In this document: piece after piece, positions 15,997 through 24,416 of the stretch
How positions within the stretch are numbered: the first letter of the stretch is position 1
Layout: each line of letters begins with the position of its first letter
The notes under the pieces: generated by a model
Told to the model about the DNA's origin: nothing
Databases searched by the model: none
What the model saw: the letters and a program-made list of their open reading frames with translations, nothing else
Assembly: GCA_052118065.1 (NCBI GenBank)
Contig: JBQKHY010000003.1
Location: forward strand, 1-64,000
Length of the DNA stretch: 64,000 nt
Source of the DNA: Ruminococcoides sp052118065
GTDB taxonomy: Bacteria > Bacillota > Clostridia > Oscillospirales > Acutalibacteraceae
Direction of reading: 5' to 3'
Program-made: the position numbers and the translations under genes

Positions 15997-16800
15997 ATGG
16001 ATAAAAAAATAGGTTTTATCGGTGCCGGTAATATGGCAACTGCCATTATTAACGGACTGCTAAAGAACAAGGTGGTTGCACCGGAAAACATTAATGTTTT
16101 TGATGTTAATGAAAATCAGCTAAAGCTAATGGCTGAAAAAGGTGTTACTACTTATGATACTTCAACTAAGGTAGTTACTGATAGCAATATTATTGTTTTA
16201 GCAGTTAAGCCTCAGAATTACGAAGAAGTACTTAATGGCGTTAAAGACTCAGTAAGTGAAGAAAAGATTTTTGTTTCTATTGCAGCAGGTATCTCAATTT
16301 CTTATGTACAGAAAGCCTTAGAATGTAATTGTCCTATGGTTAGAGTTATGCCAAATACACCATTACTACTTGGTAAAGGTGCAACTGCTCTTTGCCCATC
16401 TGATAATATCAGTGAAGAAGACTTTTCTGTGGTAAAGGATATGTTTGGTCTTAATGGTGCAGTAGAAGTATTTACTGAGGACCATATGAATGAAATTATT
16501 GCAGTAAACGGCAGTAGTCCGGCATATATTTACCTATTTGCAAAGGCAATGGCTGACTATGCTCAGGAGTGTAACATTCCTTATGAAAGTGCACTAAACC
16601 TTATTGTTGCTACCCTAGAAGGCAGTGCAGCTATGATTAAGGATAGTGGTGACTCTCTTGATACTCTTATTAAGAAAGTATCTTCACCGGGTGGTACAAC
16701 TCTTGCAGCGCTAAAAACTTTAGAAGACTACAAATTCTATGATGGCATCAAAGAAGCTATGAAGTCTTGTACAAATCGAGCTGAAGAGCTTGGTAAATAA
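15997..16800 (+). CDS. proC: pyrroline-5-carboxylate reductase
   Basis: Last step of proline synthesis: NAD(P)H-dependent reduction of 1-pyrroline-5-carboxylate. 267 aa, normal length. The Rossmann motif GFIGAGNMATAI is at residues 5-16, VRVMPNTP is the family signature, and the C-terminal SSPGGTTLAALKTLE is the substrate region. The start ATG follows AAAGGAGAG. No terminator separates it from the SpoIIM-like gene 60 bp downstream. Confidence 0.95.
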   Translation: MDKKIGFIGAGNMATAIINGLLKNKVVAPENINVFDVNENQLKLMAEKGVTTYDTSTKVVTDSNIIVLAVKPQNYEEVLNGVKDSVSEEKIFVSIAAGISISYVQKALECNCPMVRVMPNTPLLLGKGATALCPSDNISEEDFSVVKDMFGLNGAVEVFTEDHMNEIIAVNGSSPAYIYLFAKAMADYAQECNIPYESALNLIVATLEGSAAMIKDSGDSLDTLIKKVSSPGGTTLAALKTLEDYKFYDGIKEAMKSCTNRAEELGK

Positions 16801-16829
16801 TCATAAATAAATAAATCCTTTCATATATA
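16801..16829 (+). promoter_or_regulatory. candidate sigma-E-like promoter of the SpoIIM-like gene
   Basis: TCATAAA at 16801-16807, 14 bp, CATATATA at 16822-16829. Spacing and the CATA core fit sigma-E (KMATATT-14-CATACAnT), but the -35 is only partly matched. The -10 overlaps the left arm of the inverted repeat at 16816-16829. Confidence 0.35.
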
Positions 16830-16870
16830 TTCTTACATAAGGACAACTTATGGAGGTATATATGAAAGGA
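16816..16870 (+). promoter_or_regulatory. 14-bp inverted repeat masking the SpoIIM-like start codon
   Basis: TCCTTTCATATATA (16816-16829) is the exact complement of TATATATGAAAGGA (16857-16870), which contains the ATG at 16862; the GGAGG site lies in the 27-base loop beside the stem. Read-through RNA from proC would carry both arms. Confidence 0.6.
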
Positions 16871-17509
16871 ATAGTTTTAAAAATTAAATCACCAAAAAAT
16901 TTTCACAACAGAAAAAATAACATAACCTACTTTATAAAAAGATATGGTATCTTTGCTATGTTTCTTGTTTCAATCTTAGTAGGTTTTATATTGGGTATAT
17001 ATTGTGGAGTGAATACCGGTTTAGAATTTAAAGAGTCCTTTGATTTTTTATTTCCTACTGATTTTACCGATAGGGCAAGTCTTGATTATTTAGGAGTGTT
17101 TAGTTGTAACTTTGCACCTATATTTATATTTTTTGTGGCAATATTCCTACTTGGTTTTTGCCCATGGGGTAATGGACTGACACCGGTTGTCACTATGTTT
17201 AAAGGTTTTGGTATGGGACTTTCCTTAACTACCTTATGTTCAATTAGTGGGCTGAAAGGTTTTGGATTTTTCCTACTTGCTATGATACCCGGTTTCTTTA
17301 TTTCTTCTGCTTCACTTGCTTTACAAGGTGAAAAGACCTTTCATCTTTCAGCAAATGTTTTTAAGGTGATTATCAAGAAAGAGAATATTTCTCTTGAATT
17401 AAGAGAATTTGTTGAAGATTCAGCCACTTGTCTTTTTATAGCAATGGTTGGTTCTGTGGTGGATTCGGTACTGTTTTTGTTACTGTATTTTCACTTCTTT
17501 AACATATAA
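16862..17509 (+). CDS. SpoIIM-like (DUF95) membrane protein
   Basis: 215 aa, with about five membrane segments and the family region of conserved Gly residues (MFKGFGMGLSL, LAMIPGFFISSASL). SpoIIM acts with SpoIID and SpoIIP in the engulfment machine that remodels septal peptidoglycan; DUF95 members outside sporulation also exist, so the role is likely but not certain. I start at ATG 16862, behind GGAGG (16852-16856), not at the ATG at 16850 that overlaps it. The inverted repeat and sigma-E-like box upstream fit sporulation timing. Confidence 0.75.
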   Translation: MKGIVLKIKSPKNFHNRKNNITYFIKRYGIFAMFLVSILVGFILGIYCGVNTGLEFKESFDFLFPTDFTDRASLDYLGVFSCNFAPIFIFFVAIFLLGFCPWGNGLTPVVTMFKGFGMGLSLTTLCSISGLKGFGFFLLAMIPGFFISSASLALQGEKTFHLSANVFKVIIKKENISLELREFVEDSATCLFIAMVGSVVDSVLFLLLYFHFFNI

Positions 17510-17530
17510 AACTCAGGATAAGGAATTATA

Positions 17531-18472
17531 ATGGCGACAGAAAGAAAAAAATTTACTTTTGAAAATCTAGTTTCTATTTATTTTAGAAAATTACATAAAA
17601 TCATTTTTACAAATTTACTTTTTGCTTTACCATTTGGTATTGTAGTTTTTTTGTTACACCTTATAGGTAACAACTTTGGTTCAGTACTTAACATTGTTAT
17701 TACAACACTTGTTATACCTATTTGTTATCCACTATATGCAGGTGTAACTAAGGTAACAAGAAACCTTGGTCGTGGTGAAGATGTGGATGTTTTTGCAACT
17801 TTTATTAGTGGCATAACTGAAAACTATAAGCAGTTTCTAATTCATAGCATAATACTTTACTTTGTGTTTACTATAGGAATTTTCTCATTTTCCTTTTATG
17901 CAGGAATGGCAAAAGTCCTTGGTGGTATGATGTATGTTATGCTTGTTGCAGTAATATTAATTGCTTTGTGGGTACTTTTTATGTATCTATATATTCCGTT
18001 AATGACAGTAACTTTTGAATTATCCGAAAAGGATATTCTAAAGAATAGTGCATTAATGGCTATCGGTGAACTAAAAGTTAACTTTGCTGCACTTTTCTCT
18101 TTAGCAATTCTAACTGCTATTTGTGCAACACCACTTATATTCTGTATGGGTAATGGTGTAGCAGTTTTAGTGGTTTCTGCTATTATGTTACTGCTAATTT
18201 ATCCGGCATCATTTTCTCTTGTATCAAACTTTTTTATTCAAGAAAATATGATGATGATGATTACTGGCAAAGCTGATTTAATTCATGATAGAAAAAGTAC
18301 AGAAGAAAAGTTAGCTCAACTCCGTAATGAGTCTAAAGAAGACTTTAGTGATGTTGATGTAGAGAAAGTTAAGAAAAGTAAAGAGGACTTTATTTTCCAT
18401 AATGGTAAAATGATTAAAAGAGATGTTCTATTAAAAATGATAGAAGAGAAAGAGAGTGAAAAGAATGAGTGA
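17531..18472 (+). CDS. multi-pass membrane protein (DUF624/YesL-like)
   Basis: 313 aa. Six or so hydrophobic helices occupy residues about 25-245, preceded by FTFENLVSIYFRKLHK, then a charged cytoplasmic tail of about 65 residues rich in Lys and Glu. The arrangement recalls DUF624/YesL-like proteins; function is unknown. It begins about 20 bp after the SpoIIM-like gene, and its end overlaps the start of the next gene, so the three probably form one unit. Confidence 0.6.
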   Translation: MATERKKFTFENLVSIYFRKLHKIIFTNLLFALPFGIVVFLLHLIGNNFGSVLNIVITTLVIPICYPLYAGVTKVTRNLGRGEDVDVFATFISGITENYKQFLIHSIILYFVFTIGIFSFSFYAGMAKVLGGMMYVMLVAVILIALWVLFMYLYIPLMTVTFELSEKDILKNSALMAIGELKVNFAALFSLAILTAICATPLIFCMGNGVAVLVVSAIMLLLIYPASFSLVSNFFIQENMMMMITGKADLIHDRKSTEEKLAQLRNESKEDFSDVDVEKVKKSKEDFIFHNGKMIKRDVLLKMIEEKESEKNE

Positions 18473-19385
18473 CAATAAAAGACCTTATGATGATGAACAG
18501 GTCAATATTAATGACCTTAATGATGATTTAGATAAAACAAAGGTTTTTAATCTTAACAGTAAAAGTGATAACCAAAATACAGGTGAGTATGTTTCAAAAC
18601 ATTCACTAAGCAATGATGATTATGGTGATGACTTTTCCGGTGATAATTGGGATAGTGAAGAAATCAGTAGCTATTCTCAAGCAGATAAAGCTAACTATAA
18701 AGATGATTATGATATGGGTCAGGTTGATGATGAACCAAAACCTATTGTTTCCCGTACAGATACATACGGTTCACCTAAGAAGAAAAATAACAACAAAAAG
18801 CCTCTTATTATCGGCTTAATTGTAGCAGCAGTGGTACTTATTGTTGTTGCAGTTGTTATAGTTCTAAATAGCTGTGGCAAAAATAAAACTGATGACACAA
18901 CTACTTCAACTACTACTTCTTCTACAACTACAGTAACTACAACTTCTGAAGATACTTACACATCTGAAGAAAATACTACAGAATATACAACTGAACCTAC
19001 AACAGAAGAAACTACAGAGTCTACTACTGAGGAAGAAACAACTGAGCCAACTACTACGGAAGCAGAGCCAACAACTGCTCCTAATTCCGATACCGGTAGT
19101 GGTGTAACTGCTTCATTTGCACCATATAAGTGCATTACACCGGATGGTGATGTTATTTCTGATGACTTCTCTAAGGAACTAAAGGGTGATGTTTCTTTAT
19201 TACTAAATAGTAACGGTACTTACACTCTAAAGGTTGGTAATGTAGCTAACGAAAGTGGTAATTACGAAATCGACGGTAATTCAATTACTTTAGGTTCATA
19301 TGACGGCAACATTTACTTTGATAATGCCGGTAACCCTATAGGTGTTACAGTTTATGTTGATGATTATACAGTATCATTTAACTAA
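18465..19385 (+). CDS. single-pass membrane protein with Thr/Glu-rich linker and lipocalin-like domain
   Basis: 306 aa. An acidic cytoplasmic part (residues 1-105), one membrane helix (about 112-138, LIIGLIVAAVVLIVVAVVIV), a linker of about 70 residues made almost only of Thr, Glu and Ser, and a small extracellular beta domain at the end (NGTYTLKVGN, YEIDGNSITL), similar to lipocalin-like DUF5640-type domains. The Thr-rich linker could be glycosylated. ATG 18465 overlaps the preceding stop codon. Function unknown; it is probably surface exposed. Confidence 0.65.
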   Translation: MSDNKRPYDDEQVNINDLNDDLDKTKVFNLNSKSDNQNTGEYVSKHSLSNDDYGDDFSGDNWDSEEISSYSQADKANYKDDYDMGQVDDEPKPIVSRTDTYGSPKKKNNNKKPLIIGLIVAAVVLIVVAVVIVLNSCGKNKTDDTTTSTTTSSTTTVTTTSEDTYTSEENTTEYTTEPTTEETTESTTEEETTEPTTTEAEPTTAPNSDTGSGVTASFAPYKCITPDGDVISDDFSKELKGDVSLLLNSNGTYTLKVGNVANESGNYEIDGNSITLGSYDGNIYFDNAGNPIGVTVYVDDYTVSFN

Positions 19386-19400
19386 ATAAATATTTATAAA

Positions 19401-19431
19401 AAAAGGTGCAGTAATTTTTACTGCACCTTTT
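19401..19431. terminator. bidirectional terminator
   Basis: AAAAGGTGCAGTAA / TTACTGCACCTTTT with a TTT loop; it serves both the plus-strand unit and the minus-strand dinB unit. Confidence 0.85.
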
Positions 19432-19443
19432 CTATGTGTAAAA

Positions 19444-19671
19444 TTATTTTTCAACAAACCATCTGTTACTTTCTAAATATAAATACCTTGTATGGTTCAT
19501 AATTTGACAAGTGTACCTAACACCAACACCACCACTTTTCAAGGAACTTGCAAAACGAATATCGGTGATTTTGTCAATTTTATATTTTCTGCCATCATCC
19601 CAGTTTATCACCAAAGGTAACAAACTTCCATCCTCGTCAAATTTTGCCGTAACGCTAACATATTCTTTCAT
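19444..19671 (-). CDS. small conserved protein downstream of the Y-family polymerase
   Basis: 75 aa, mostly beta strands by appearance (FDEDGSLLPLVINWDDGRKY), with no motif that gives a function. It starts 12 bp after the polymerase stop, so it shares the SOS-controlled transcript. Small proteins of this kind are often seen next to dinB/umuC genes in Clostridia; an accessory role is only inferred from position. Confidence 0.65.
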   Translation of the reverse strand: MKEYVSVTAKFDEDGSLLPLVINWDDGRKYKIDKITDIRFASSLKSGGVGVRYTCQIMNHTRYLYLESNRWFVEK

Positions 19672-19683
19672 AAAATTTCTCCA

Positions 19684-20922
19684 TTAAAAAAATCCTACAG
19701 GGTGAATAATATGGTCATCTTTTGGGTTTAATAAAGTAAGGTTTTTGTCTTTCATTAAAAAAGCAGGTCGTACCGCATAGTTGCCAAATCTATTTTTAAG
19801 TGAATCAAGTGTTTTATCCAACTTTTCATCCCTAATATCCTTGTTGTTATCCTCAAAGAAAGATAGCTGAAAGGGCGAGTTGTCACCGATAAGTCCACTA
19901 ACTGATACACCGATTGACCGTATAGGTTTTCTAAAATTATAATTGTTTCTAAATAACTCCAAAGCCTTGTCACGAATATCAGAGGTACAACTGCTAAAAT
20001 TCTTTAGCTGACCTTGTCTGGTAAAAGAGAAAAGGTCTTTATCTCTAATATATATAGTGACAGTTTTACACCTAAATCCTAATTCTCTCATTCTTCTGCC
20101 AACACTATCACTTAGTATTTGTACAATCATTTTTACATCAGAATAATTTTCCAAATCTCTGGGTGTGGTTGTAGAGTTGCCAATAGATTTTACATCAGGT
20201 CTTTCATCAAATTGTGCAACAGGGGAGGAGTCAAGTCCATTTGCAAAGGTGTGTAGTACTTCACCCATTTTGCCTAAGTTACTGTTAAGTATCTCAACAG
20301 GACAATTTGCAATATCTCCAATGGTGTATATACCAATAGTGTGTAAATGCTTTTTAGTTGCCCTACCAACATAAAGTAAGTCCTCGCAAGGAAGAGGCCA
20401 CACCTTGTTTTTGTATCCGTCATAACCGTCAATATCAATCTTAGTTATAGCGTCAGGCTTCTTGTAATCACTGCCTAACTTTGCAAAAATTTTATTAAAG
20501 CTAACACCGATACTAACAGTAATTCCAAGTTCATATTTAATTCTTTCGTTAATTTCTTTTGCAATTTCATAACCACTTCTATTGCAACCGGTAACATCAA
20601 GCCATGCCTCATCTAAACCAAAGGACTCAACTCTATCGGTATATTCGGCATACATAGCCTTAGTTAATTTTGAGAATTTCATATATTGGTCAAAGTGTGG
20701 TTCAATAACAACAAGTTCCGGACATTTATTTTTTGCTTGCCAAATAGCATCACCTGTTTTTACAAAGTACTTTTTAGCAAGTTCATTTTTAGCTAAAATA
20801 ATACCATGCCTATTCTCAGCATCACCTGCAACGGCAAGTGGCTTATCTCTGTATTCCGGATGTAGTAAAGACTCTACACTAGCATAAAAACCATTGCAGT
20901 CACTGTGTAATATTGTTCTCAT
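19684..20922 (-). CDS. dinB: Y-family DNA polymerase (DinB/UmuC type)
   Basis: Error-prone translesion polymerase, 412 aa. Catalytic palm motifs are HSDCNGFYASVE (first Asp, residue 8) and FGLDEAWLDVTG (Asp-Glu pair), with VSIGVSFNKIFAKLGSDYKK between them. The little-finger domain fills the C-terminal third. The chain ends without an obvious beta-clamp peptide that I can name. A consensus LexA box sits between its -35 and -10, so it is induced by DNA damage. Confidence 0.92.
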   Translation of the reverse strand: MRTILHSDCNGFYASVESLLHPEYRDKPLAVAGDAENRHGIILAKNELAKKYFVKTGDAIWQAKNKCPELVVIEPHFDQYMKFSKLTKAMYAEYTDRVESFGLDEAWLDVTGCNRSGYEIAKEINERIKYELGITVSIGVSFNKIFAKLGSDYKKPDAITKIDIDGYDGYKNKVWPLPCEDLLYVGRATKKHLHTIGIYTIGDIANCPVEILNSNLGKMGEVLHTFANGLDSSPVAQFDERPDVKSIGNSTTTPRDLENYSDVKMIVQILSDSVGRRMRELGFRCKTVTIYIRDKDLFSFTRQGQLKNFSSCTSDIRDKALELFRNNYNFRKPIRSIGVSVSGLIGDNSPFQLSFFEDNNKDIRDEKLDKTLDSLKNRFGNYAVRPAFLMKDKNLTLLNPKDDHIIHPVGFF

Positions 20923-20951
20923 TTTGCTGTTCCTTTCCTTTGTTCTATATA

Positions 20952-20980
20952 ATTATAGAACATTTGTTCTATAAAGTCAA
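20952..20980 (-). promoter_or_regulatory. dinB promoter with embedded LexA (SOS) box
   Basis: On the minus strand TTGACT (20980-20975), 17 bp, TATAAT (20957-20952). The spacer contains GAACAAATGTTC (20969-20958), an exact GAAC-N4-GTTC Gram-positive LexA box. A second inverted pair, GTTCTATA/TATAGAAC (20942-20961), overlaps the -10. Confidence 0.88.
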
Positions 20981-21007
20981 TACCATAAATGGGACAGTAA
21001 ATTTATG

Positions 21008-21036
21008 TTGATATTATTTTTTTATTATGTTACAAT
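21008..21036 (+). promoter_or_regulatory. promoter of the MATE exporter gene
   Basis: TTGATA at 21008-21013, 17 bp, TACAAT at 21031-21036 with TG one base before the -10. It rules out the in-frame ATG at 21005 as a start. Confidence 0.75.
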
Positions 21037-21061
21037 CAGTAATTATGGAATGGGGGATTAT

Positions 21062-22381
21062 ATGACTATAACAAAAAGTAATAATCAAAGTATTACCAAG
21101 AAATTTGTAAGATATGTTTCTCAAAATGTTTTGGGAATGATAGGCATGTCACTATATATTCTTGCAGATACTTTTTTTATTTCAGATGCAGTGGGTACTA
21201 ATGGTATCACAGCTTTGAACATTGTATTGCCGATATATAGCTTTATTTTCGCAATAGGTGCAATGATTGGTGTTGGCTCAGCAATACGATTTTCTATTAA
21301 TAAAAATAAAGGTTCAAAAAGCAAAACCAATTACTTTTTTAACGCACTGTTTTGGGGAACAGCTATAGGTCTTATATTTTCATTTATAGGTTTATTTTTC
21401 CCGGGACAAGTTGTTTCTATTATGGGTGGTGACAGTACCATTGTAGAAGTGGGTAGAGGCTACACAATGATATTTATGTCATTTACACCATTCTTTATTT
21501 GGAATCATATCTTCAATGCATTTGTTCTAAATGACGGTTCACCCTCAATTGCAATGTCAGCAACATTGTTCAGTAGTTTGTTTAATATAGTATTTGACTA
21601 TGTGTTAATGTTTCCACTAAATATGGGTATGGAAGGTGCTGCTTTAGCAACTGCATTGTCACCAATTTTAGGTGTAATGATTTGTTTTATTCATATTTTC
21701 TCAAAGAAAAATACAACATCATTAAAGCCACAAAAACCATCATTTAAGAAACTTATTTATTCTTGTCAGGTTGGTGTATCCTCATTTGTAGGACAATTTT
21801 CCTCAGGTGTTATTACAATAGTATTTAACTTTCTGATTTTAGGTTTAACAGGTAACACAGGTGTTGCAGCTTACGGCATTGTAGCAAATGTTTCTCTTGT
21901 GGGAATTTCAGTATTTAACGGTGTGTCACAAGGTAGTCAGCCTTTATTTAGCGAACATTACGGTAAAGGTGATAAAGATGGTATCAAAATTTTAAGAAGA
22001 CTAAGTATCATAACTTCATTGTTATTTTCAGCAATAATGATTTTACTTATCTTTGTGTTTACTGATTTTATTGTTGGTGTGTTTAATAGTGAAAATAACT
22101 TATTACTTGAAAAGTATGCAGTAGTAGGCTTAAGATTATATTCAATAGGATTTATCTTTGCAGGTTTAAATGTAATAGGTTCAGGTATATTCAGTGCAAC
22201 AAATTTCCCTAAGTGGGCTTTTGCAACATCAATAGCAAGAGGTTTTGTGTTGATTATACTTTCAGCAGTTGTTATGTCAATTTTATTTGGTATGACCGGT
22301 GTGTGGTTAGCTTTTGCAGTGGCAGAGCTATTAACACTAATAATTACTTCAATAGGTTTATCCAAGATAACAAAATTCTAA
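21062..22381 (+). CDS. MATE-family multidrug/metabolite exporter
   Basis: 439 aa with twelve predicted membrane helices in two halves, the usual MATE length. Typical features are the N-terminal YILADTFFIS, GVGSAIRFSINKNKG after helix 2, and FVLNDGSPSIAMSATLFSSL, the conserved loop with Asn and Pro. MATE proteins export cationic drugs or metabolites with Na+ or H+; the substrate cannot be read from sequence. The start is ATG 21062 after GGGGG. A single-gene unit, divergent from dinB. Confidence 0.9.
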   Translation: MTITKSNNQSITKKFVRYVSQNVLGMIGMSLYILADTFFISDAVGTNGITALNIVLPIYSFIFAIGAMIGVGSAIRFSINKNKGSKSKTNYFFNALFWGTAIGLIFSFIGLFFPGQVVSIMGGDSTIVEVGRGYTMIFMSFTPFFIWNHIFNAFVLNDGSPSIAMSATLFSSLFNIVFDYVLMFPLNMGMEGAALATALSPILGVMICFIHIFSKKNTTSLKPQKPSFKKLIYSCQVGVSSFVGQFSSGVITIVFNFLILGLTGNTGVAAYGIVANVSLVGISVFNGVSQGSQPLFSEHYGKGDKDGIKILRRLSIITSLLFSAIMILLIFVFTDFIVGVFNSENNLLLEKYAVVGLRLYSIGFIFAGLNVIGSGIFSATNFPKWAFATSIARGFVLIILSAVVMSILFGMTGVWLAFAVAELLTLIITSIGLSKITKF

Positions 22382-22403
22382 AATTTCATATTTATAATAA
22401 ATT

Positions 22404-22431
22404 AAGGTGGCTTTTATTAGCCACCTTTTTA
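22404..22431 (+). terminator. intrinsic terminator
   Basis: AAGGTGGCT / AGCCACCTT stem followed by T3; ends the MATE transcript. Confidence 0.85.
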
Positions 22432-22436
22432 TATGC

Positions 22437-22470
22437 AAAAAAATTGGCTATGCAGAAATTCCACATAGCC
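22437..22470 (-). terminator. intrinsic terminator of the phosphohexomutase gene
   Basis: On the minus strand GGCTATG / CATAGCC, then AATTTTTTT. Confidence 0.8.
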
Positions 22471-22491
22471 ATAATTTTATGATTTATTAAA

Positions 22492-24204
22492 TTAGTTTAG
22501 ACCTAACTGAGCTTTAACATCATCAGCAATCTTGTTACCGATTTCAACTGATTCTTCTTCTGTCTTACCGATAGAAGTAATGTAAAGCTTAATCTTTGGT
22601 TCAGTACCACTAGGTCTTACAATAACTGCATTACCACCTAAGCAGAAGTGAAGTACATTTGACTTTGGTAGGTCAATAGCAGTGATTTCACCTGTAGCAA
22701 CATCTTTTTCTTCACTCTTTAGGTAATCGTAAATTGTCTTAACAGTTTCACCATTAACAGTCTTTAGTGGGTTTTCACGAAGATTATCCATAATTTCTTT
22801 CATCTTCTTCATACCACTTGCACCGTCAAATTCAAATGAAAGTGTTGTGTTTCTGTAATAGCCGTATTCTTTGTAAATTTCATCAATTACATTAGCAAGA
22901 GTCTTGCCTTGCTTTCTGTAATAAGCAGCCATTTCACAGATTAGCATTGAAGCAACAACAGCATCCTTATCTCTTACATAAGTACCTGCAAGGTAACCGT
23001 AGCTTTCTTCAAAACCAAATACAAATCTTTCTTTTTCATTCTTTTCTTCAAGTCTTAGGATAACTTCACCAATATACTTGAAGCCTGTTAGAACTTTCTT
23101 TAGTTCACAGTTGTACTTCTTACAGATTTCATCAATTAGTAGAGAAGTAACAATTGTTCTTACAACGATAGGATTTTCAGGTAATGTGCCTTTTTCTTTT
23201 CTAACACTTAGTAGGTAGTTAGTTAGCATAATACCTGTTTCGTTACCTGTAATTAGTCTGTATGTGCCATTATCAGGAACTGCAATACCAACTCTGTCAG
23301 CATCAGGGTCAGTAGCTAGTAGTAGGTCAGGTTTAACTTTTTCACACATATCAAGACCTAACTGTAGTGCTTCCTTGATTTCAGGGTTAGGGTAAGGACA
23401 AGTTGTAAAGTTACCATCAGGCATTTCCTGTTCAGGAACAACTGTTACATCATTAATACCGATTTCCTTTAGAACTCTTCTAACCAGCTTGTTACCTGTA
23501 CCGTTAAGTGGTGTGTAAACAACCTTTAGACCTGAGTCAGCACATAGACCTTCATTTACTTGCTGCTGTTTAACATTAGCAAGGTATTCTGTATATACAT
23601 CATCATTAACATATTCAATAAGACCTTCTTCAACTGCCTTGTCAAAGTCCATAGTCTTAACACCTGTGAACATATCAATCTTCTGAATTTCATCATAAAC
23701 TGCACCGGCAGCATTGTCTGTCATCTGACAACCGTCACTACCATATGCCTTATAACCATTGTATTTTGCAGGGTTATGAGAAGCAGTTACCATAATACCT
23801 GCTTTACAACCAAAATGTCTTACTAGGAAAGAAAGAACAGGTGTTGGCTGTAGTTCACTTGTGATATATGCTTTAATGCCGTTAGCAGCAAGAACCTTAG
23901 CAGCCTCATTCATAAATAGGTCAGCTTTAATTCTGCTATCATGGCTAATCGCAACAGCACCGCCACCGATATTATTTACATAGTTTGCAAGACCCTGAGT
24001 AGCCTGACGAACAACATAAATGTTCATTCTGTTAGTACCTGCACCAATAACCCCTCTAAGACCGGCAGTACCAAATTCTAGGTTTTTGTAGAATCTTTCG
24101 TAAATCTCATCTTCATTGCCTTTAATTGCAGCTAATTCTTCAATTAAATCTTTATCTTCCTTGGCGTTTTCGCACCATACATTATATAAAGTGTTAGAAT
24201 CCAT
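22492..24204 (-). CDS. phosphoglucomutase/phosphomannomutase
   Basis: Alpha-D-phosphohexomutase, 570 aa, interconverting glucose-1-P and glucose-6-P (or mannose equivalents). FGTAGLRGVIGAG is near residue 45, the catalytic phosphoserine is in MVTASHNPAKYNG, the Mg-binding loop is DPDADRVGIAV, the sugar loop is GFEESYGYL and the phosphate-binding loop near the end is VRPSGTEPKIK. Length and N-terminus match the PgcA type of Firmicutes. Cytosolic; it feeds sugar nucleotide and wall polymer synthesis. Start ATG 24204 behind AAGGAG. Confidence 0.93.
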   Translation of the reverse strand: MDSNTLYNVWCENAKEDKDLIEELAAIKGNEDEIYERFYKNLEFGTAGLRGVIGAGTNRMNIYVVRQATQGLANYVNNIGGGAVAISHDSRIKADLFMNEAAKVLAANGIKAYITSELQPTPVLSFLVRHFGCKAGIMVTASHNPAKYNGYKAYGSDGCQMTDNAAGAVYDEIQKIDMFTGVKTMDFDKAVEEGLIEYVNDDVYTEYLANVKQQQVNEGLCADSGLKVVYTPLNGTGNKLVRRVLKEIGINDVTVVPEQEMPDGNFTTCPYPNPEIKEALQLGLDMCEKVKPDLLLATDPDADRVGIAVPDNGTYRLITGNETGIMLTNYLLSVRKEKGTLPENPIVVRTIVTSLLIDEICKKYNCELKKVLTGFKYIGEVILRLEEKNEKERFVFGFEESYGYLAGTYVRDKDAVVASMLICEMAAYYRKQGKTLANVIDEIYKEYGYYRNTTLSFEFDGASGMKKMKEIMDNLRENPLKTVNGETVKTIYDYLKSEEKDVATGEITAIDLPKSNVLHFCLGGNAVIVRPSGTEPKIKLYITSIGKTEEESVEIGNKIADDVKAQLGLN

Positions 24205-24262
24205 CTCAAGTTTCTCCTTTATGAGTTGCTTTTTCTTTAAGGAATATATTTCCTTGTTTAAA

Positions 24263-24291
24263 AATATACCACAAAATCAACCTTCTATCAA
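24263..24291 (-). promoter_or_regulatory. promoter of the phosphohexomutase gene
   Basis: On the minus strand TTGATA (24291-24286), 17 bp, TATATT (24268-24263). Confidence 0.65.
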
Positions 24292-24353
24292 TAAGTTTTT
24301 TGAATTTTTATTAAATTGTTATAACTTTATCAATATATATAAAAATAAAAATG

Positions 24354-24382
24354 TTGATTTATTGAGAATAATATTGTATAGT
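24354..24382 (+). promoter_or_regulatory. promoter of the 24417 gene
   Basis: TTGATT at 24354-24359, 17 bp, TATAGT at 24377-24382. Confidence 0.6.
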
Positions 24383-24416
24383 AGTATATAGCGAAATTTT
24401 TGAAAGGAATATTCTA

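Noticed and set aside
15804..16091. 95-codon minus-strand frame spanning the lysozyme end and proC start
   Set aside because: It is antisense to two well-supported genes and has no ribosome-binding site or family pattern.
21005..21061. Upstream ATG for the MATE gene
   Set aside because: It lies just before the promoter -35 box, lacks a ribosome-binding site and would add a non-family N-terminus.
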